Shown piece after piece: positions 51,340 to 62,996 of a stretch of DNA of 64,000 bases. A model generated the notes under the pieces. The model saw only the letters and a list, made by a program, of their open reading frames with translations. It was not told where the DNA came from and ran no database searches. Origin of the DNA: Stachybotrys elegans (taxonomy: Eukaryota > Ascomycota > Sordariomycetes > Hypocreales > Stachybotryaceae). The position numbers and the translations under genes are program-made. Positions within the stretch are counted from its first letter, which is position 1; each line of letters opens with the position of its first letter. Where the stretch lies: assembly GCA_020746835.1 (NCBI GenBank), contig JAGPNK010000043.1, positions 35,069 to 99,068 on the forward strand. Reading direction: 5' to 3'.

Positions 51340-52825
51340 TTATTTCTTGGTTGGGCTCTTCCTCCGCTTCGCAGACCCTGCTGTATAGAACGTAATATTT
51401 GGGGTTGTCGTCCTGGTATGTGGCTGCTCGTGGTCTGCAAATGCAGACTCGTTGACTGCCTGCCCAAGATTCTCCATAGCCTGAGAAAGGCCGGTTGACT
51501 CAGAAGGCGATGGATCGTCAAAGCTCACATTCGAAGATAGCTGGTCGATGGCCGAGCAGATTCTCTTAAAATGGTCTGGCACCCATATATCGTAAACATT
51601 CTTGGTAAAACAGTATGCTGTCCATTTTTCTTTCCCACCCATCTCTGTAAAGTCAAATGTCCGAATAGGATAGCGATAGTACTTGGTCCCTTTCTGCTCT
51701 ATGACAGGATAGTGACCGTATATTCGCACAGAGCGGTGATCGTGAGAGATAGAGAAGGCAAGAACCTGCTGGTGGACCTCATTCTCGCGTCCAACAAGTC
51801 GAAACAACTCAACAACGCCTCGTGTTGCAAGCGTCATGCTGTGAGCGTTTTGGCGATCCGCAATATCTAGTGCTGCAGCCCCGCACTTCACCTCACAGGC
51901 GAGAAAAGGAAAGTACATGAGGTACGTGGCCATAAAGTAGGAGGTATCACCGCCGATAAAATCGCCGATGAATGGCGACAGTTTCTCAAGTTGTGTCTCA
52001 TTGAATGCCTCTCGTTGAAACCCAACAGAATAGTCCGGTTGTGGGCGCGTCCCGGTTAGGGGAATCGAGTTATTCCATCCTTCGTTGACACTTTCTGCCA
52101 GAATCTCGAGATGTTCAGCGCCGAATGTGGCGAAACTTTCGGCCGAAGGGACAAGGAGTCTAGAAATATCCTGTATAATCCGTGCCTCGTTCTTATTGTG
52201 TATCTTCTGGTACGTTCTTTTGAAAACATCGTCTCTAAAGAGAGTATCCTGAGGGACAAGTTGCGACTTGCTCAGCAGCTTTTCGATAGTTGCCTTGCTT
52301 GTATCGGTAATATCATGGGGAGATTCGACCATAAAACTACCCTTGGTAGCAAGGAGTGTCTCGTATCGCGGATCTCGGTATTGGGCGTTTTTCTCTTCAC
52401 GCGGTTTCTGGTCGCTAGCTGTTGTGGAGGATGCAGAATTTGTTCGCTTGCGCCCGCCGAGGGCAGAAAGAGATCGCTTTCGCGCAAGCAGATGCTCCAT
52501 TCCGGGCTCGGAAAAAGCACGCGGCCAACGTCCTTCTTTTCTCCAGAAGTCTATTGGATTGTTTTCGGCGTTCTCGTTGACAGCGGCGTCGTTGGGCTTG
52601 TATGGCAATCTAGATGTATTCTGTCGATTTGGAGAGTGGCCGGAGCTTAAGTCGCGTTGGATCGGCGGTTCCTTCGATCGTTGATGCGTCGTTGGACGTG
52701 GCCGTTTCGTGGGCTCGTTATCTGCTGAATGTCAGCCACACCTTAGTAGCTCTTTGCTGAGACGTACTCTCGTCCTCTAGATTGCGCTTCCTCTTTGCAG
52801 CTCTCTGGGCTCGAGTTTGGGCCAT
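51340..52825 (-). CDS. DUF7924 family protein, PD-(D/E)XK nuclease-like
   Basis: Exon 1 52825-52768 and exon 2 52724-51340; intron 52725-52767 (43 bp, GTACGT...TTCAG), phase 1, 480 aa. The N-terminus is basic (MAQTRAQRAAKRKRNLEDE), so it is probably nuclear. The core shows PQPDYSVGFQREAFNETQLE, then FIGDFIGGDTSYFMATYLMY and FPFLACEVKCGAAALDIADR, then RQNAHSMTLATRGVVELFR and AFSISHDHRSVRIYGHYPVI. The Asp of PDYSVGF and the E-x-K of CEVKCG fit a PD-(D/E)XK catalytic triad. This block is strongly conserved in a large Pezizomycotina family, which I recall as DUF7924. The C-terminus is Ser/Thr-rich and ends SAKRRKSPTKK. Role unknown; a DNA-processing activity is inferred from the fold only. Confidence 0.85.
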
Positions 52826-53298
52826 GGTGACGAAATGGGGGTTGGATGGAAGATAGAAGAGCTTGGTGTGGTTGCCAAAGGTCGCAAAGGGGTCAACTCG
52901 GTGTAAGGCCACACGTGGCAGAAATCAGTCCAGGACCAACCATCATGCCCACATCGCCATCATGCGAAGCGCCTAGTTGAATAGCGTATATCTCGGCGTA
53001 TCAGGATGGGGGAGTGGCCAGAGGGAGGTTGGAAGATTTCATCACATGCTACCCGTTCCTGTAGGCGCCGTGATGTGGTCCGAGCGTCAAGTGGAGCCGG
53101 GATTTAGTCGCCTCAAATTTGTTCCTTCCCAGCCAATCATACAGCCTCAGCGACGTGAGCTGACTTTGCACTGACAAGAGATGGTATGCCCACCTCACGA
53201 CCACCATGCATAGAGGATAGTTTCTGAACGGGCGGAGGATGGCGTGTCATACCATAACCTCCAAATGTCCTCGCAAGCATGCATTAGTTCCTCCCTTT

Positions 53299-54671
53299 CT
53301 ATAGTTCAGTATCCATAGAGTCACTATCAAATCCGTGATCAATATTATCCCCCGATCCATAAGGTAAGTCATAGTCGTCGCTGCCCTCTGTGAAATCACC
53401 AGCAGCTTGGCGACGAACATCCCGGGCGTCATGCCACCTCAACAGTGATAGAATATGGCAGAAGGCGTTTCGTCTCCCTTCCCCTGCCAGGAGGTTATAC
53501 CACTCCGTTCTGTGCATATAAACGAATGTGTCTTTCTCTTCGTCGTTAATAAGTTCTCTTTGGGCTGTCTCGTTCATTGTATCGAGATATTCCATATAGT
53601 CACGGCCGAATTGGAAATCGAGGAAGCACATATAAGTACTGTTGGCTGCGATTAGAAAGACACTGTGAACAGGAGCATATGTCAGCGGTTGTTTTGAAGT
53701 AATGTTGTAAGGTGAATTTACTTGTCTCTCAGGAACTTCGGGTTGCCCTTCTTTGTGATTATTGCCTCGCCAAGGCATTGAGCCAGGTTCTCATTTGAGA
53801 TAATAGGGACGCAATTCCCTGTTGATTTGTCCAAGCGGACATACTTGAATGCTCTTTTTGCCTCAAGCAGGGCCAAGAATGGCTGGCGTATTTCCCATCC
53901 GGACCCTACCTTACGCATTGAGCAGATCCCTCCATCATCCTCAGCCGTAACACGAACAATCCCGGCAACGTAGGCATTTGTCGTCCTGCGCTCTATCCGC
54001 GGTCTCGCCTCGACCTCCATCGCCCGGCCAGGAAGGTGTTGTAAGAGACAGAGGTTTAGTACATGTCGCAGAAAACAAAGAGCAAGGTGGACTGTTACTT
54101 CTTCAGGCCTACTCCGTCGAGCCTCATGGTCATCTTCATCGAGGTTACCCAGGTCGGCCTCAAACTCGGAGGAGGAGTGCAAGATCGGAGAAGAGGAACC
54201 CGGGATTGCGCTTGCAGAATCAATATAGCCCTCCCGCTGCACCTGTTTCCTTTCACGCTGAGGGCGCACTCTTGCCTGGTTAGTGAGTTCGGGGCGAGCT
54301 GCCTCTCGAAGTGCAGCCCATAAGAACCCATCTTGTGACTGCATGAGCTCGCAGTCGGTTTTCGTGAAGAAATCGCGTGGGTTTTCTGCAATGAGCTCCT
54401 TGGTCCTGGTATGGTTGAGTTTCTGGGGACAGAACTCGCTAGCTCCGCAAAGTGGGCAGTATAGGTTGTGGTCGGCTCTTAGTTCTGATAAAAAAGCCTC
54501 ATCTGGGTAGACGCGAAGCCGGTAGGCGATCAGATGGTGAATGTTCCACCTGCTGGCAGAGCTAGTTAACTCTCTTTTATTGAGCTGTAAAATGACCTGT
54601 CTGTCCCCATGTTGTTTGGCAATAGTTACGAGGTCTTCACGAGTTTGCACTGAATATGCCTTATACTCCAT
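53299..54671 (-). CDS. orphan protein with a Cys finger; intact parent of the relic at 9.8 kb
   Basis: Exon 1 54671-53722 and exon 2 53662-53299; intron 53663-53721 (59 bp, GTAAAT...CACAG), phase 2, 437 aa. A small Cys cluster YCPLCGASEFCPQKLNH (CX2C..C..H) lies around residue 72. Downstream come a basic/acidic linker, RRTTNAYVAGIVRVTAEDDG, SGWEIRQPFLALLEAKRAFK and GNCVPIISNENLAQCLGEAI. The last exon continues VFLIAANSTYMCFLDFQFGR, MEYLDTMNETAQRELINDEE and ends with an acidic tail (HGFDSDSMDTEL). The QPFLALLEAKRAFK plus FLDFQFGRDY pattern recalls fungal proteins with a C-terminal restriction-endonuclease-like fold, but this is weak. A degenerate copy of exon 2 sits at 9767-10054. Confidence 0.75.
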
Positions 54672-54931
54672 AACGAAGAGGATAATAGATAATCTAGCAT
54701 AGGCTCAGATGAAAGACGCGGGAACCGATATCTAAAGGAGGGGTAAAGGGGGAAATCTTGCAGCTTGTTTGCAAGTGACCAGAACCATGTGTGGCGGTCG
54801 TCTAGACTGTGGCTAGAGCTGTGGCTGTAGACGAGAGGTGGGTTCATCACGTGCTCTTCAGGCACGAAAGACAACGCCCACGCGTCAGATAGGTTAATCC
54901 CAACTTAAAACATCCACCAACACGAGATGGT
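54672..54931. promoter_or_regulatory. divergent intergenic region
   Basis: 260 bp separating the divergent genes starting at 54671 (minus) and 54932 (plus); presumed shared promoter. No clear TATA box. Confidence 0.4.
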
Positions 54932-56163
54932 ATGTCTGCTTCACAACCACCATTAGAGGGTATTTTCCCTCTACCGCCAGAATCGGGATCGAAGCGAACG
55001 GCCAATGATACCCTCCAGAGATTTCCACCGAAGAAAGGTCGCACCTCAACATCTAGTTTCTCTATTGAACCGCCCAAGCCATTGTCAATCAATAGCGCTT
55101 TGCAGAGCAGAGAGCGTCTATATGTCCATCCACTGCACTGGGGTGCTCGACATCTAGAGCTTCTAGGGGTCGAATTTCGCGAGGAAGCCAGACAGGAATC
55201 CCAGCCGAGCGATGACAAATTACGAAAAGAGCTGAAACGGAACAAGCATCGTCAAGCGTCAACCGAGGCCATCGAAATCAAATGCATTCGCCGTGCCGTA
55301 TATCTACTGAGGGATGAGCTTGGGGACAAGGCTTCGGCAATTCGATACCTTCTTGATGTCCATGGCATTCGCCATATAAATTATACAGAGTAAGCAACTC
55401 TTACTGTTCAGTGATGAATCTAATAACGCCTGGCCGCAGCAATACGCTGCCCTTCCGTTTTAATCAGCAGAAGGTCGCCACTCTGCAAACCCTCGGCACC
55501 TTCTCAAGCTCCTCATCCGACTCAGGCCCTCCAATCCTCGCCTATCTCGACCCCGAGACCTTAAGATTCTGGCGCAACGAGTCGATCAAACTTTCAGCCT
55601 CCGACTACGCCGGTCCACAGGTCGCTTCTCTTCAGCAGAAGAAACAACGCCGTATCCAACCGAGAAATAAGGTCGAGGACCCCTATATCGTAGCCATTTT
55701 GGTTGCCCTTGCTCAAGAGCAGAAGCGGCGACAAGGCACGGAGGCAAGACCATCGGAGAATGTAACTATGGCTGGCACATCAGATTTGGATCCTGTGACT
55801 CAGAGATTTAGGTCATTGCTCCCACGATCTATTTCAGGGGTGACTGAGATGCCCAAAGAGACCATGGCGTACTTCAAGGTATGCTACGTAATATTCTTTA
55901 GTAACAATCTACTGACTGAGAGCTGAAAGACCCATCTTCTAGCTGTTACACCGGGAACCAAAACGGATGGACAAAGCCTCTATTTCTACACAGCTCGCAT
56001 CCCCGCTGCGTTCCTCGATCGGTTTGACAGGCCATCTCAATATTTTCCATGCGACCCAATTCTCATTTCATACTACCGCATTCCGCTAGAATCGGGTATG
56101 AGCACGATAGCAATGATCCGCCGCGTAATCTCTGCTGTGAGGCAGCAGGCGGATAAAAAGTAA
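54932..56163 (+). CDS. fungal-specific protein, three exons
   Basis: Exons 54932-55389, 55440-55900, 55943-56163; introns 55390-55439 (50 bp) and 55901-55942 (42 bp, GTAACA...TCTAG) give one frame of 379 aa. An alternative donor at 55879 (GTATGC) fails to restore the frame. Blocks: YVHPLHWGARHLELLGVEF, IEIKCIRRAVYLLRDELGD, PFRFNQQKVATLQTLGTFSS, VEDPYIVAILVALAQEQKRR, SLYFYTARIPAAFLDRFDRP and CDPILISYYRIPLESGMST. The ordered VEDPYI...RFDRP...YYRIPLES blocks resemble a common fungal family I have seen as uncharacterised. It is divergent from the gene at 53.3-54.7 kb, so the two may share a promoter. Confidence 0.75.
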
Positions 56164-56416
56164 GGGCAGAAGCTGCGTTGTAGGCATTCGTGAGAGGCTG
56201 CCGTACTGTATACATAGAAAAGGTAGTAATTTCGCAGAAGTTTTCACAAACTCGAGGGATTGTTGCTATGTAGGCAGGTATATCTTTATCTACCGAACTA
56301 GCTGGTATGGTTCCTGGATGCTTGTAGCATACGGTTGAGGTAAGTCCACTGAAGGAAACTGTCCCTAGGGACATTGATGGCAATAAATATACGCTGACCA
56401 AAGAACTCAGGTTATA

Positions 56417-57214
56417 CTAATAAGCTGGCCGATGGCGCTTTTTCGCTTGTGTCTCCAAATCATTCTCTTGTGACCAATCTTTGCGCTTGCCAGAGCGTTT
56501 TCTCCTTATTAATCGCGAATAAACGCCCAGGAGGGAAGTATTGTCTTTTATATCTAATTGTTTATTCGGCCTGTCATAGTTATATGAGCTCATTCTACGC
56601 TTTGGGCGGGAAGCCAAATAGTCATTGCTATACTGCGAGACTGGCTTTGTTGGAGCTGCATGGGGTGGAGATAATTCTTTACTATCCAATCGCTTATGTG
56701 GCCTTTTAATCGAATCTGAGCTTGTCCTTGTTCTAGGCCTTTTGTGGGAAGAAAAGCCTTGATTGCTATCGCTGTCTTGCAAACCTGGCTTTGTGGGGGC
56801 TGCTTGGGATAGGAATGATTCTTTGCTATCCAATCGCTTATGTGGCCTTTCAGTAGAATCTGAGCTTGTCCTTGTTCTAGGCCTTTTGTAGGAAGCAAAG
56901 CCTTGATTGCTATTGCTGTCTTGCAAACCTGGCTTTGTAGGAGCTGGCTGGGATAGGAATGATTCTTCGCTATGTAATTGCTTATATGGCCTTTTGATGG
57001 AGCGTGTCCATATTCTAGACCTTTTGCGGGAAACAAAGTATGGACTGTTATCGCTGTCTTGCAAACCTGGCTTTGTAGGGGCTGCTTGAGGTACCACTAT
57101 AGCCTTGGACATTGAAGATTGCGCTCTGCTATTGCTATGGAATGGCAAATGGTATTTGATACTGGTACTCTTGCGCTTTAGAAAGTGTAAAATCCTTCTT
57201 CCTAGTAACGGCAT
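56417..57214 (-). CDS. basic protein with four 46-48-residue tandem repeats
   Basis: 265 aa, single exon, ATG at 57214. Residues of about 43-235 are four imperfect repeats starting with QAAPTKPGLQDSDS-like, then a basic KRPRTRTSSDS block and a KRPHKRLDSKESFLS block. Repeats 2 and 3 are almost identical; 1 and 4 are diverged. Each unit contains two Lys/Arg clusters that look like nuclear localisation signals. The N-terminus (MPLLGRRILHFLKRKS) is basic, not a signal peptide, and the C-terminus is basic as well (IRRKRSGKRKD, AKKRHRPAY). Likely a disordered nuclear, nucleic-acid-contacting protein; no known family. Confidence 0.7.
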   Translation of the reverse strand: MPLLGRRILHFLKRKSTSIKYHLPFHSNSRAQSSMSKAIVVPQAAPTKPGLQDSDNSPYFVSRKRSRIWTRSIKRPYKQLHSEESFLSQPAPTKPGLQDSNSNQGFASYKRPRTRTSSDSTERPHKRLDSKESFLSQAAPTKPGLQDSDSNQGFSSHKRPRTRTSSDSIKRPHKRLDSKELSPPHAAPTKPVSQYSNDYLASRPKRRMSSYNYDRPNKQLDIKDNTSLLGVYSRLIRRKRSGKRKDWSQENDLETQAKKRHRPAY

Positions 57215-57727
57215 AATGGGAATGGTGAGGCAAGGAATAACTGATGAAAAGAAGGGAAAGACATACAGTATTTAACTTGCTGTATGTAGTGCCTATGTGT
57301 GGGGGGGCTGCCAGTACCAGGGCTTTGTTTACAGATTAGTTACTAATCAGACGGAAGCCGTTATTGGCGTCGCGTCAACGGCTTATCTAGAGCTAGTAAA
57401 CAGCTATTACTATACCAGTACTGTAGGTACCTGCCTACGCTACATATGAAGCTTGAATTCTCAGACTGCGATTGGCCTTCTATTAATTTCGCCACGCGGA
57501 GCCATATATGGCTAGCTGAATGCCATGGCTGTGTGAACATCAAGCGCCAAACAGCCGATTAGAGATGCATGCGTATGGCCCATGCGGAAGAGCCGAAAAT
57601 GGAGTTGACAAAGAATCCAGCATGATGAGATCATCCGCTGGCTAGTGAAGTGAAAATAGCGGCATGTACCTGGACGGATAAATTCTTCTTTAGCTACCGC
57701 TACTGATGGCACCATAGCCCACCAAAC
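57215..57727. other. 513 bp intergenic
   Basis: Divergent promoter space for the repeat protein (minus) and the ParB-like gene (plus). No gene features; a TATATATGG-like stretch at about 57505. Confidence 0.4.
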
Positions 57728-60700
57728 ATGTCCGAAACCGGGTTTCGAGCTACGTCTCGGCGTATTCAAGTTGAAAAATCTGCCAAACATATTGGTGTTG
57801 CCCGTGTTCAACTTGGTATCTTGCGTTTCCCAAACGCAAGAAGTCCGGATCCGAAAAACGTAAAACGCATCAAGAATCTGTTCCAGGAACAACAGGGATG
57901 TACGCCCGATGACGTCTATAATCGAATACCAGCTCTTATCGATGAGAGCACCTTATGCAAAGCTCTTGCCGCCACAACCTTATCCCGAGAGGCACTGCTC
58001 TCTCCTGGCCCGACTACCCTATACTGGATTTCCCACCCGGAACACATCTCGCGTGTCTCCGAGGGCAACATCGTGTGGAAGCTGCAAAGCAATCACCTAA
58101 TTTTGCCGAATTTTATTGGACCATTGACCTATTTGAGGCAGGTCTGTTAGGTACTCCCTACTACTTAGTCTGGTCGGGAAGCTTAACGAAGCCAGATATC
58201 AGCGAGGAAGCCAAACAAGATTTGGTGGAAGAGTATTCCAACGAGAGAAGACCCGACGACGGCGAGTTTTACTATAAGATACGCCTGTATCAAGGCAGGT
58301 TTGGGCAGCCGCCGAACCCTTATTTCGAGAATCGGTGGTGGTCACGCCTAGCTACGGTATCTGTAAAGGGGTCCAGGAACCCAAGGGATCGTCTTAATCA
58401 GCTATTCAAGCATGATAAATTTGCAGAGGCCTTTGATGCATTCCAGCACCTGCCGGCCATTTACAGCGGTCTGCGCTTGAGTGCGGTGAATAAGATGATA
58501 CCGATGAGGTGTGACGAGGTAGATACTTTTCCATTTTAAAGGAGAGTGTATAAATGACAAACAGAAATTGCTACGCTACCTTGAACACATTAGGAAATTT
58601 TGGTACTACGTCTTTGATAATAATGAGCAGGATATGCAACATCTTGATGTAGCTTCCTTGCGTGTGCTAGAGCTCAAGGCACCAGGTGCTTGCGAGGCGG
58701 AGGCCCAAGTTCTTTACAGTCGAGTCTGCTCAGGAGAGATCCTTGGGGCCTTTGATAATGAACGGCGACAAACCATTTGGAGGAGAATATGTTCTGAGAC
58801 AGTCCACTGTCTGGTTCCAAGTCTCACCGGATTTTTTAGCGATCTCACGCATTTCAAACTTGTAGCGGACAGCTTCAAGTGGCTGGTGCGTGTCTCGGGA
58901 GAAGAGACCATACAATCTGTCTTGAAGTCCTCGTATACAAATGCGGATACAGGTCTCTGTCTGGTTCAGGTTTCTGACTCCTCAATCAAGTCCATCCCAG
59001 CAGGCAGGGCGGACCCATTTGATATAGCGTACAGGACCTTGTGGCTCTTTGCGTACCGCGAGTACGAGGAAATGCCAGTCGAGGTAAAGAAGAAAGTAGC
59101 GGGCCCAGCAAAAGGACAAGCCAACGAAGAGATACTTTTTGAGTTTGCTTCACTGGCCCACAAGCTCGGTTTTCGATCTGATCAGATCGAAAGCTTGCGA
59201 CACGGAGATCCGGACCGCGAAATAGCTCGAAGGCTTCTTCTAACGGCCCGAAGCCCCAATCGTTTTAGATACAACGATCTCGATGGCTGCATTAGACAAG
59301 TCGCAGGGTTGATCAAGTCAGCTCAAGCAATAAGCGACGGTGAAGGCATGGATGAGGACAGATGGATAGACGATGGAAAGCCGGAGCGAAGTGGCAAACC
59401 CAAGCCTCATGATCATTTGCGGGATAAAACGAAGATGTTCATTAATACACTCCACGCTTCTTCGAACCGCGAAACGACAGTCTCATCCCTTTTTATCCAA
59501 AGATCTAGCTACTTCGCTTTCTTTGGCAAGGATTGCAAGATTGACATTACTCTCATCAATGATATGCCCGGGGAAATGGTATTAAGTGACCAGGAAATGT
59601 TTCAAGCATGCGATGTCGCGAACCGAGAACCACGCGCTGGAGAGAATGGGACCCTCATGGAGGATCAGCACAGCCCACAGATGATAGAGGAGGATAATGG
59701 CGGACAAGACCAGCACGAGCACGTTATGCATATTATGGAAGCCCAGCAAGCAAAGTTAGATCAACTCGCTCAACGTGAGCGGGAGCTGCAAGAAGCATCC
59801 ACGCAAATTCAAGGGGCCATAGTCGAGCAACAGAGCAATCTAAATCAGCTGGTGGAACAAGTGGCCGCCAAACAAAGCACATTGGATCAGCTCACGAAAG
59901 AAGCAAGCGAAAAAAAGGCGTTTATAGAGAATCTGGAGTCAGAGGAACGAAGATTAAACGATGCAGTGGCAAAATTGTCTATCAAAGCACGCCAGGCTGA
60001 ACAGACACAGAGAGAGCGACAAGAAGAGCTGGAGAAGGATCACCAATCTGCTATGAATGAGCTTGCCGCGATGAGATCGGAGCTAGCAGAGGACATTGAT
60101 CGACTGAGAGCCAGACAAGCCGCACTGAACTCGCTTGTTGCGCCAGAACCTCATGTTGTACATGCACTGCCTGAGCAGGCAAATGCTGGATCCATTATAA
60201 CCAATCTGGATTTCTCCGAGAACCTTTCTGGTAGACCATCAGAGGAGCTAAACGTATGCAGCACCAGTCCGTGGCAGGCCGTAAAAGCTGGACCTGGAAA
60301 TCACGAAGAAGAGCCCGAGAAAGGTACCGAGGATGAAGGAGACTTAGAGATGCCCGGCAATGCAGGGGTCGGCATAAAAAGCAACCCCTCCAAGATAGGC
60401 AACATAAGGTATCGCCTGAATGACAAAGAATTCATGCATTTCTTTGTTGAGGATTCATCCGAACCTGAACCTGAACCTCATGGAAATAAGAGAAAGAGGT
60501 ACTTACCACAGATGGCTCCAGGCTTGCAACATATCGGCTCAGGGAGGCAGGTGGGAAACAGCCATCAAAGACGAAAGTCAACAATCGCACCACAAAATAA
60601 ACTAATGGAGTTTGGTGTGGGATCTTTACGTCCTACAGCGCAATTAGGTCAAGGAGTTGATCTTCTGCAACAACTTGGTCCTCTGCAGCCAGTACAATTT

Positions 60701-62126
60701 GGGCAAGACACATCGCCCGAAGATCTGCTAGGCTCAGGAAACAGAGTAGGAAGAAACTGTCAAGGACTAAAGTCAACAATAGCATTGCCAAATAAACCAA
60801 CGAAGTTTAGTGTGGGATTTTCACGTCCTGTAGCGCGATTAGGTCAAGGATTTGATCTTCTGCAACCAATACAACTTGGTCCTCTGCAATCAGTACAATT
60901 TGGGCAAGACACAGCGCCCGAAGATCTACTGCAAGGTCAGAAAAGTACATCAATACCAGAGCACAACGCTGCCCCCAGAGTCCCCCAGAAGAATGTGAAA
61001 CAGTTTCCTCGATTGGAGCAAAGCCAACAGAGGCAACAGAGGCAACAGAGGCAACAGAGGCAATAGAGGCAACAGAGGCAACAGAGGCAACAGAGGCAAC
61101 AGAGGCAACAGAGTTGCCCAGAGTCACAGAGAGCGACACACTACAGTCTCCTCCAGCCCCTCCTTACTCTGGAGGCTTGGGCCAAGGGAAAGAAGCTGGC
61201 CAAAGCTCAGAGACAAGGCCAAACGGACAATCAATCCCAAACCTCGTACCAACCATCATAACCGACGAGGATTGCCCGACTCGAACTGATATACATCCTA
61301 ATATGTCTCCTATATCAGCCGACCATCTAGCCGCTACAGCCAAGGACGCTAGATCGATTATAGATGCCCTGGACTTCTCTCCATCCGAGAACCTTGCTGG
61401 GCCATCGCATGAATCAAACCCACGCATTACAAGCTTACGGACGATGGTAAAAGCTGGACTTGGAAACCTTGATGAGCTTGATGAAATCACGGACGATGAA
61501 GGGCAGGCTAGCCAATCAGCAGTGTCTACATCTACAAAGGAAATTACTTTGTGCTCAACGAACTTAACATCACAGCTACCACCCGCTGGCACTCCCTCAA
61601 GTCTCCCAAGAATGGGAGGGATGAGTGCAACGACAGGCCCCGATAAATCAAATATATCCAGCGGGAACTCCTCCCACGAGCTCTCTAATGAGCCAGAAGA
61701 ACATATACAGGTTTGGGGCCTTGCCCCTCGATTCGGGTTCTTGCGCTTACATATTTGACAGGGTCAAGCGCAAAACACAGGACAGCCGAATGAAGCTGGA
61801 ATAGAGTTCAAAGAAAAGTAGGGGAGGAATGGCAACTGAGACATAAATTCCTACCAGATCCTTCGGATTCATCACAATTACGACGGATATGCCTAAAGTA
61901 TATAAGACAGAAATATGTGCTTAATGATGGCCAGGGCAAAGTGCTCGATCCTCTCTGCAAAGAAAGTTGGAATGATCCAGATACTGTCTATCTAACTTAC
62001 TCTCCAAAGAATGATCAGCCTGAAGAGCAAATCGAGAAGACTATCGCCCTCGTCAAGAAAAGAAGAGAATGGCCAAAAGGCTATAGTGTTAAGGATTTAC
62101 CTGCTGGTCTTATGCTGTCCAAATAA
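57728..62126 (+). pseudogene. ParB-like multi-copy fungal gene with coiled coil and C-terminal domain, broken in several places
   Basis: Starts at the ATG 57728. The N-terminal block has NRIPALIDEST and FPPGTHLACLRGQHRVEAAK, a ParB-type G-x-H-R-x-E-A motif. Next come WWSRLATVSVKG and CDE, then intron 58519-58564 (46 bp), phase 0, leading into LLRYLEHIRKFWYYVFDNNE, SGEILGAFDNERR and DPDREIARRLLLTARSPNR. A long coiled coil follows (about 59730-60130), then low-complexity repeats and a C-terminal domain (DPSDSSQLRRICLKYIRQKY, CKESWNDPDTVYLTYSPK). Lesions: a one-base deletion near 58013, a TAG at 61064-61066 in the 9-bp repeat, frame changes at about 61066-61114 and 61810. A block with KAGPGN/KAGLGN near EDEG/DDEG is duplicated (60188-60345 and 61352-61500). 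Four lesions make it a pseudogene unless sequencing errors are involved. Confidence 0.72.
61025..61113 (+). repeat. ten 9-bp CAACAGAGG units inside the ParB-like gene
   Basis: Perfect tandem array except unit five, CAATAGAGG, whose C-to-T change makes the TAG stop. In one frame it encodes Gln-Gln-Arg, in another Ala-Thr-Glu, so single-base slippage can switch frames. Confidence 0.9.
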
Positions 62127-62890
62127 GGTATTGGTCAGTGCGTGTCTCCAGTTTTGGCTCCTAGGGTGAGAGATAGACACCCTCTGTTCGAACCCTTGAC
62201 CTCTTCTTTACGGTTAGCGCCTTCGTTAGGCTTACTAGCGCGTTTTAAAGAATTCACAACTCCATAAGTAGCTCTATTAGCCTTAGATTTTCAAGATTCA
62301 TATATTACGACTTTTGCAACTGCATCTTAAAGGCAAAAAGATATTGAAGCCCCCAGCACCATCCCGGCGGTCGCTCAAGTACAAAGAAACCAACTGTTAT
62401 AGCCTGCTCAATAGGGCCAACAGCCTAAGCCTGCCTTTTCTTGAGTCTTACGAGTCAGAAGGTTGGCTTCGTTCGCTTTTGCCTCTGCTTCTATACCCCA
62501 GATAGCCCATAAATTCAAGTTTCTGTCGCGCTTTGTGAAGGCCCACGATCTAGCCCATAAAACCTGTGACCGAGTGTCACCTGTAATACATGAAGGGGCC
62601 CAATCCCTCATGTATCCCACGCAACTTCGAAGGCGGGCGAGACCTTATCCGTTGCGCCAGATGACAGGTGCTAGGTTGCGTACAAAGAGCAACAAGTTGG
62701 TATATGAGGGTATCCTCAAAGCTTCTCGGACCTTCTATTCGGGCAAAGCTGTTTTGAGGCTATTGCCACCCAACCAGAATGGCATGCCCAGTCAGGTTGC
62801 AACCAGCATTACACAGCAAGGGCCCTAGCAATGCCGAGCTTCGAAAACGGACGTAATGGACGCGAGTCAGAATGTGGGGCCGCACAGAAG
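62127..62890. other. 0.76 kb with tRNA-like debris and a hairpin
   Basis: No gene. The minus strand at 62668-62590 reads TGGCGCAACGGATAAGG then CCGCCTTCGAAG and GCGTGGGA, resembling the D-arm, anticodon arm and variable region of a fungal tRNA-Arg, but without a T-arm. On the minus strand near 62200 GGGTTCGAAC resembles a pol III B box. An inverted repeat TACATGAAGGG / CCCTCATGTA lies at 62587-62613. Confidence 0.35.
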
Positions 62891-62896
62891 TATAAA
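62891..62896 (+). promoter_or_regulatory. TATA box of a possible small gene
   Basis: TATAAA about 100 bp before an ATG at 62997, with a CT-rich CAGACCTCTTCACTCG stretch between. Confidence 0.5.
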
Positions 62897-62996
62897 CAGG
62901 GGCCCTTGCCCACCTTCGTAGCAGACCTCAGACCTCTTCACTCGTCAATCAACAACATTCCTACAGTCTCTGAATTCTGACATCAAAGAGCACGCA

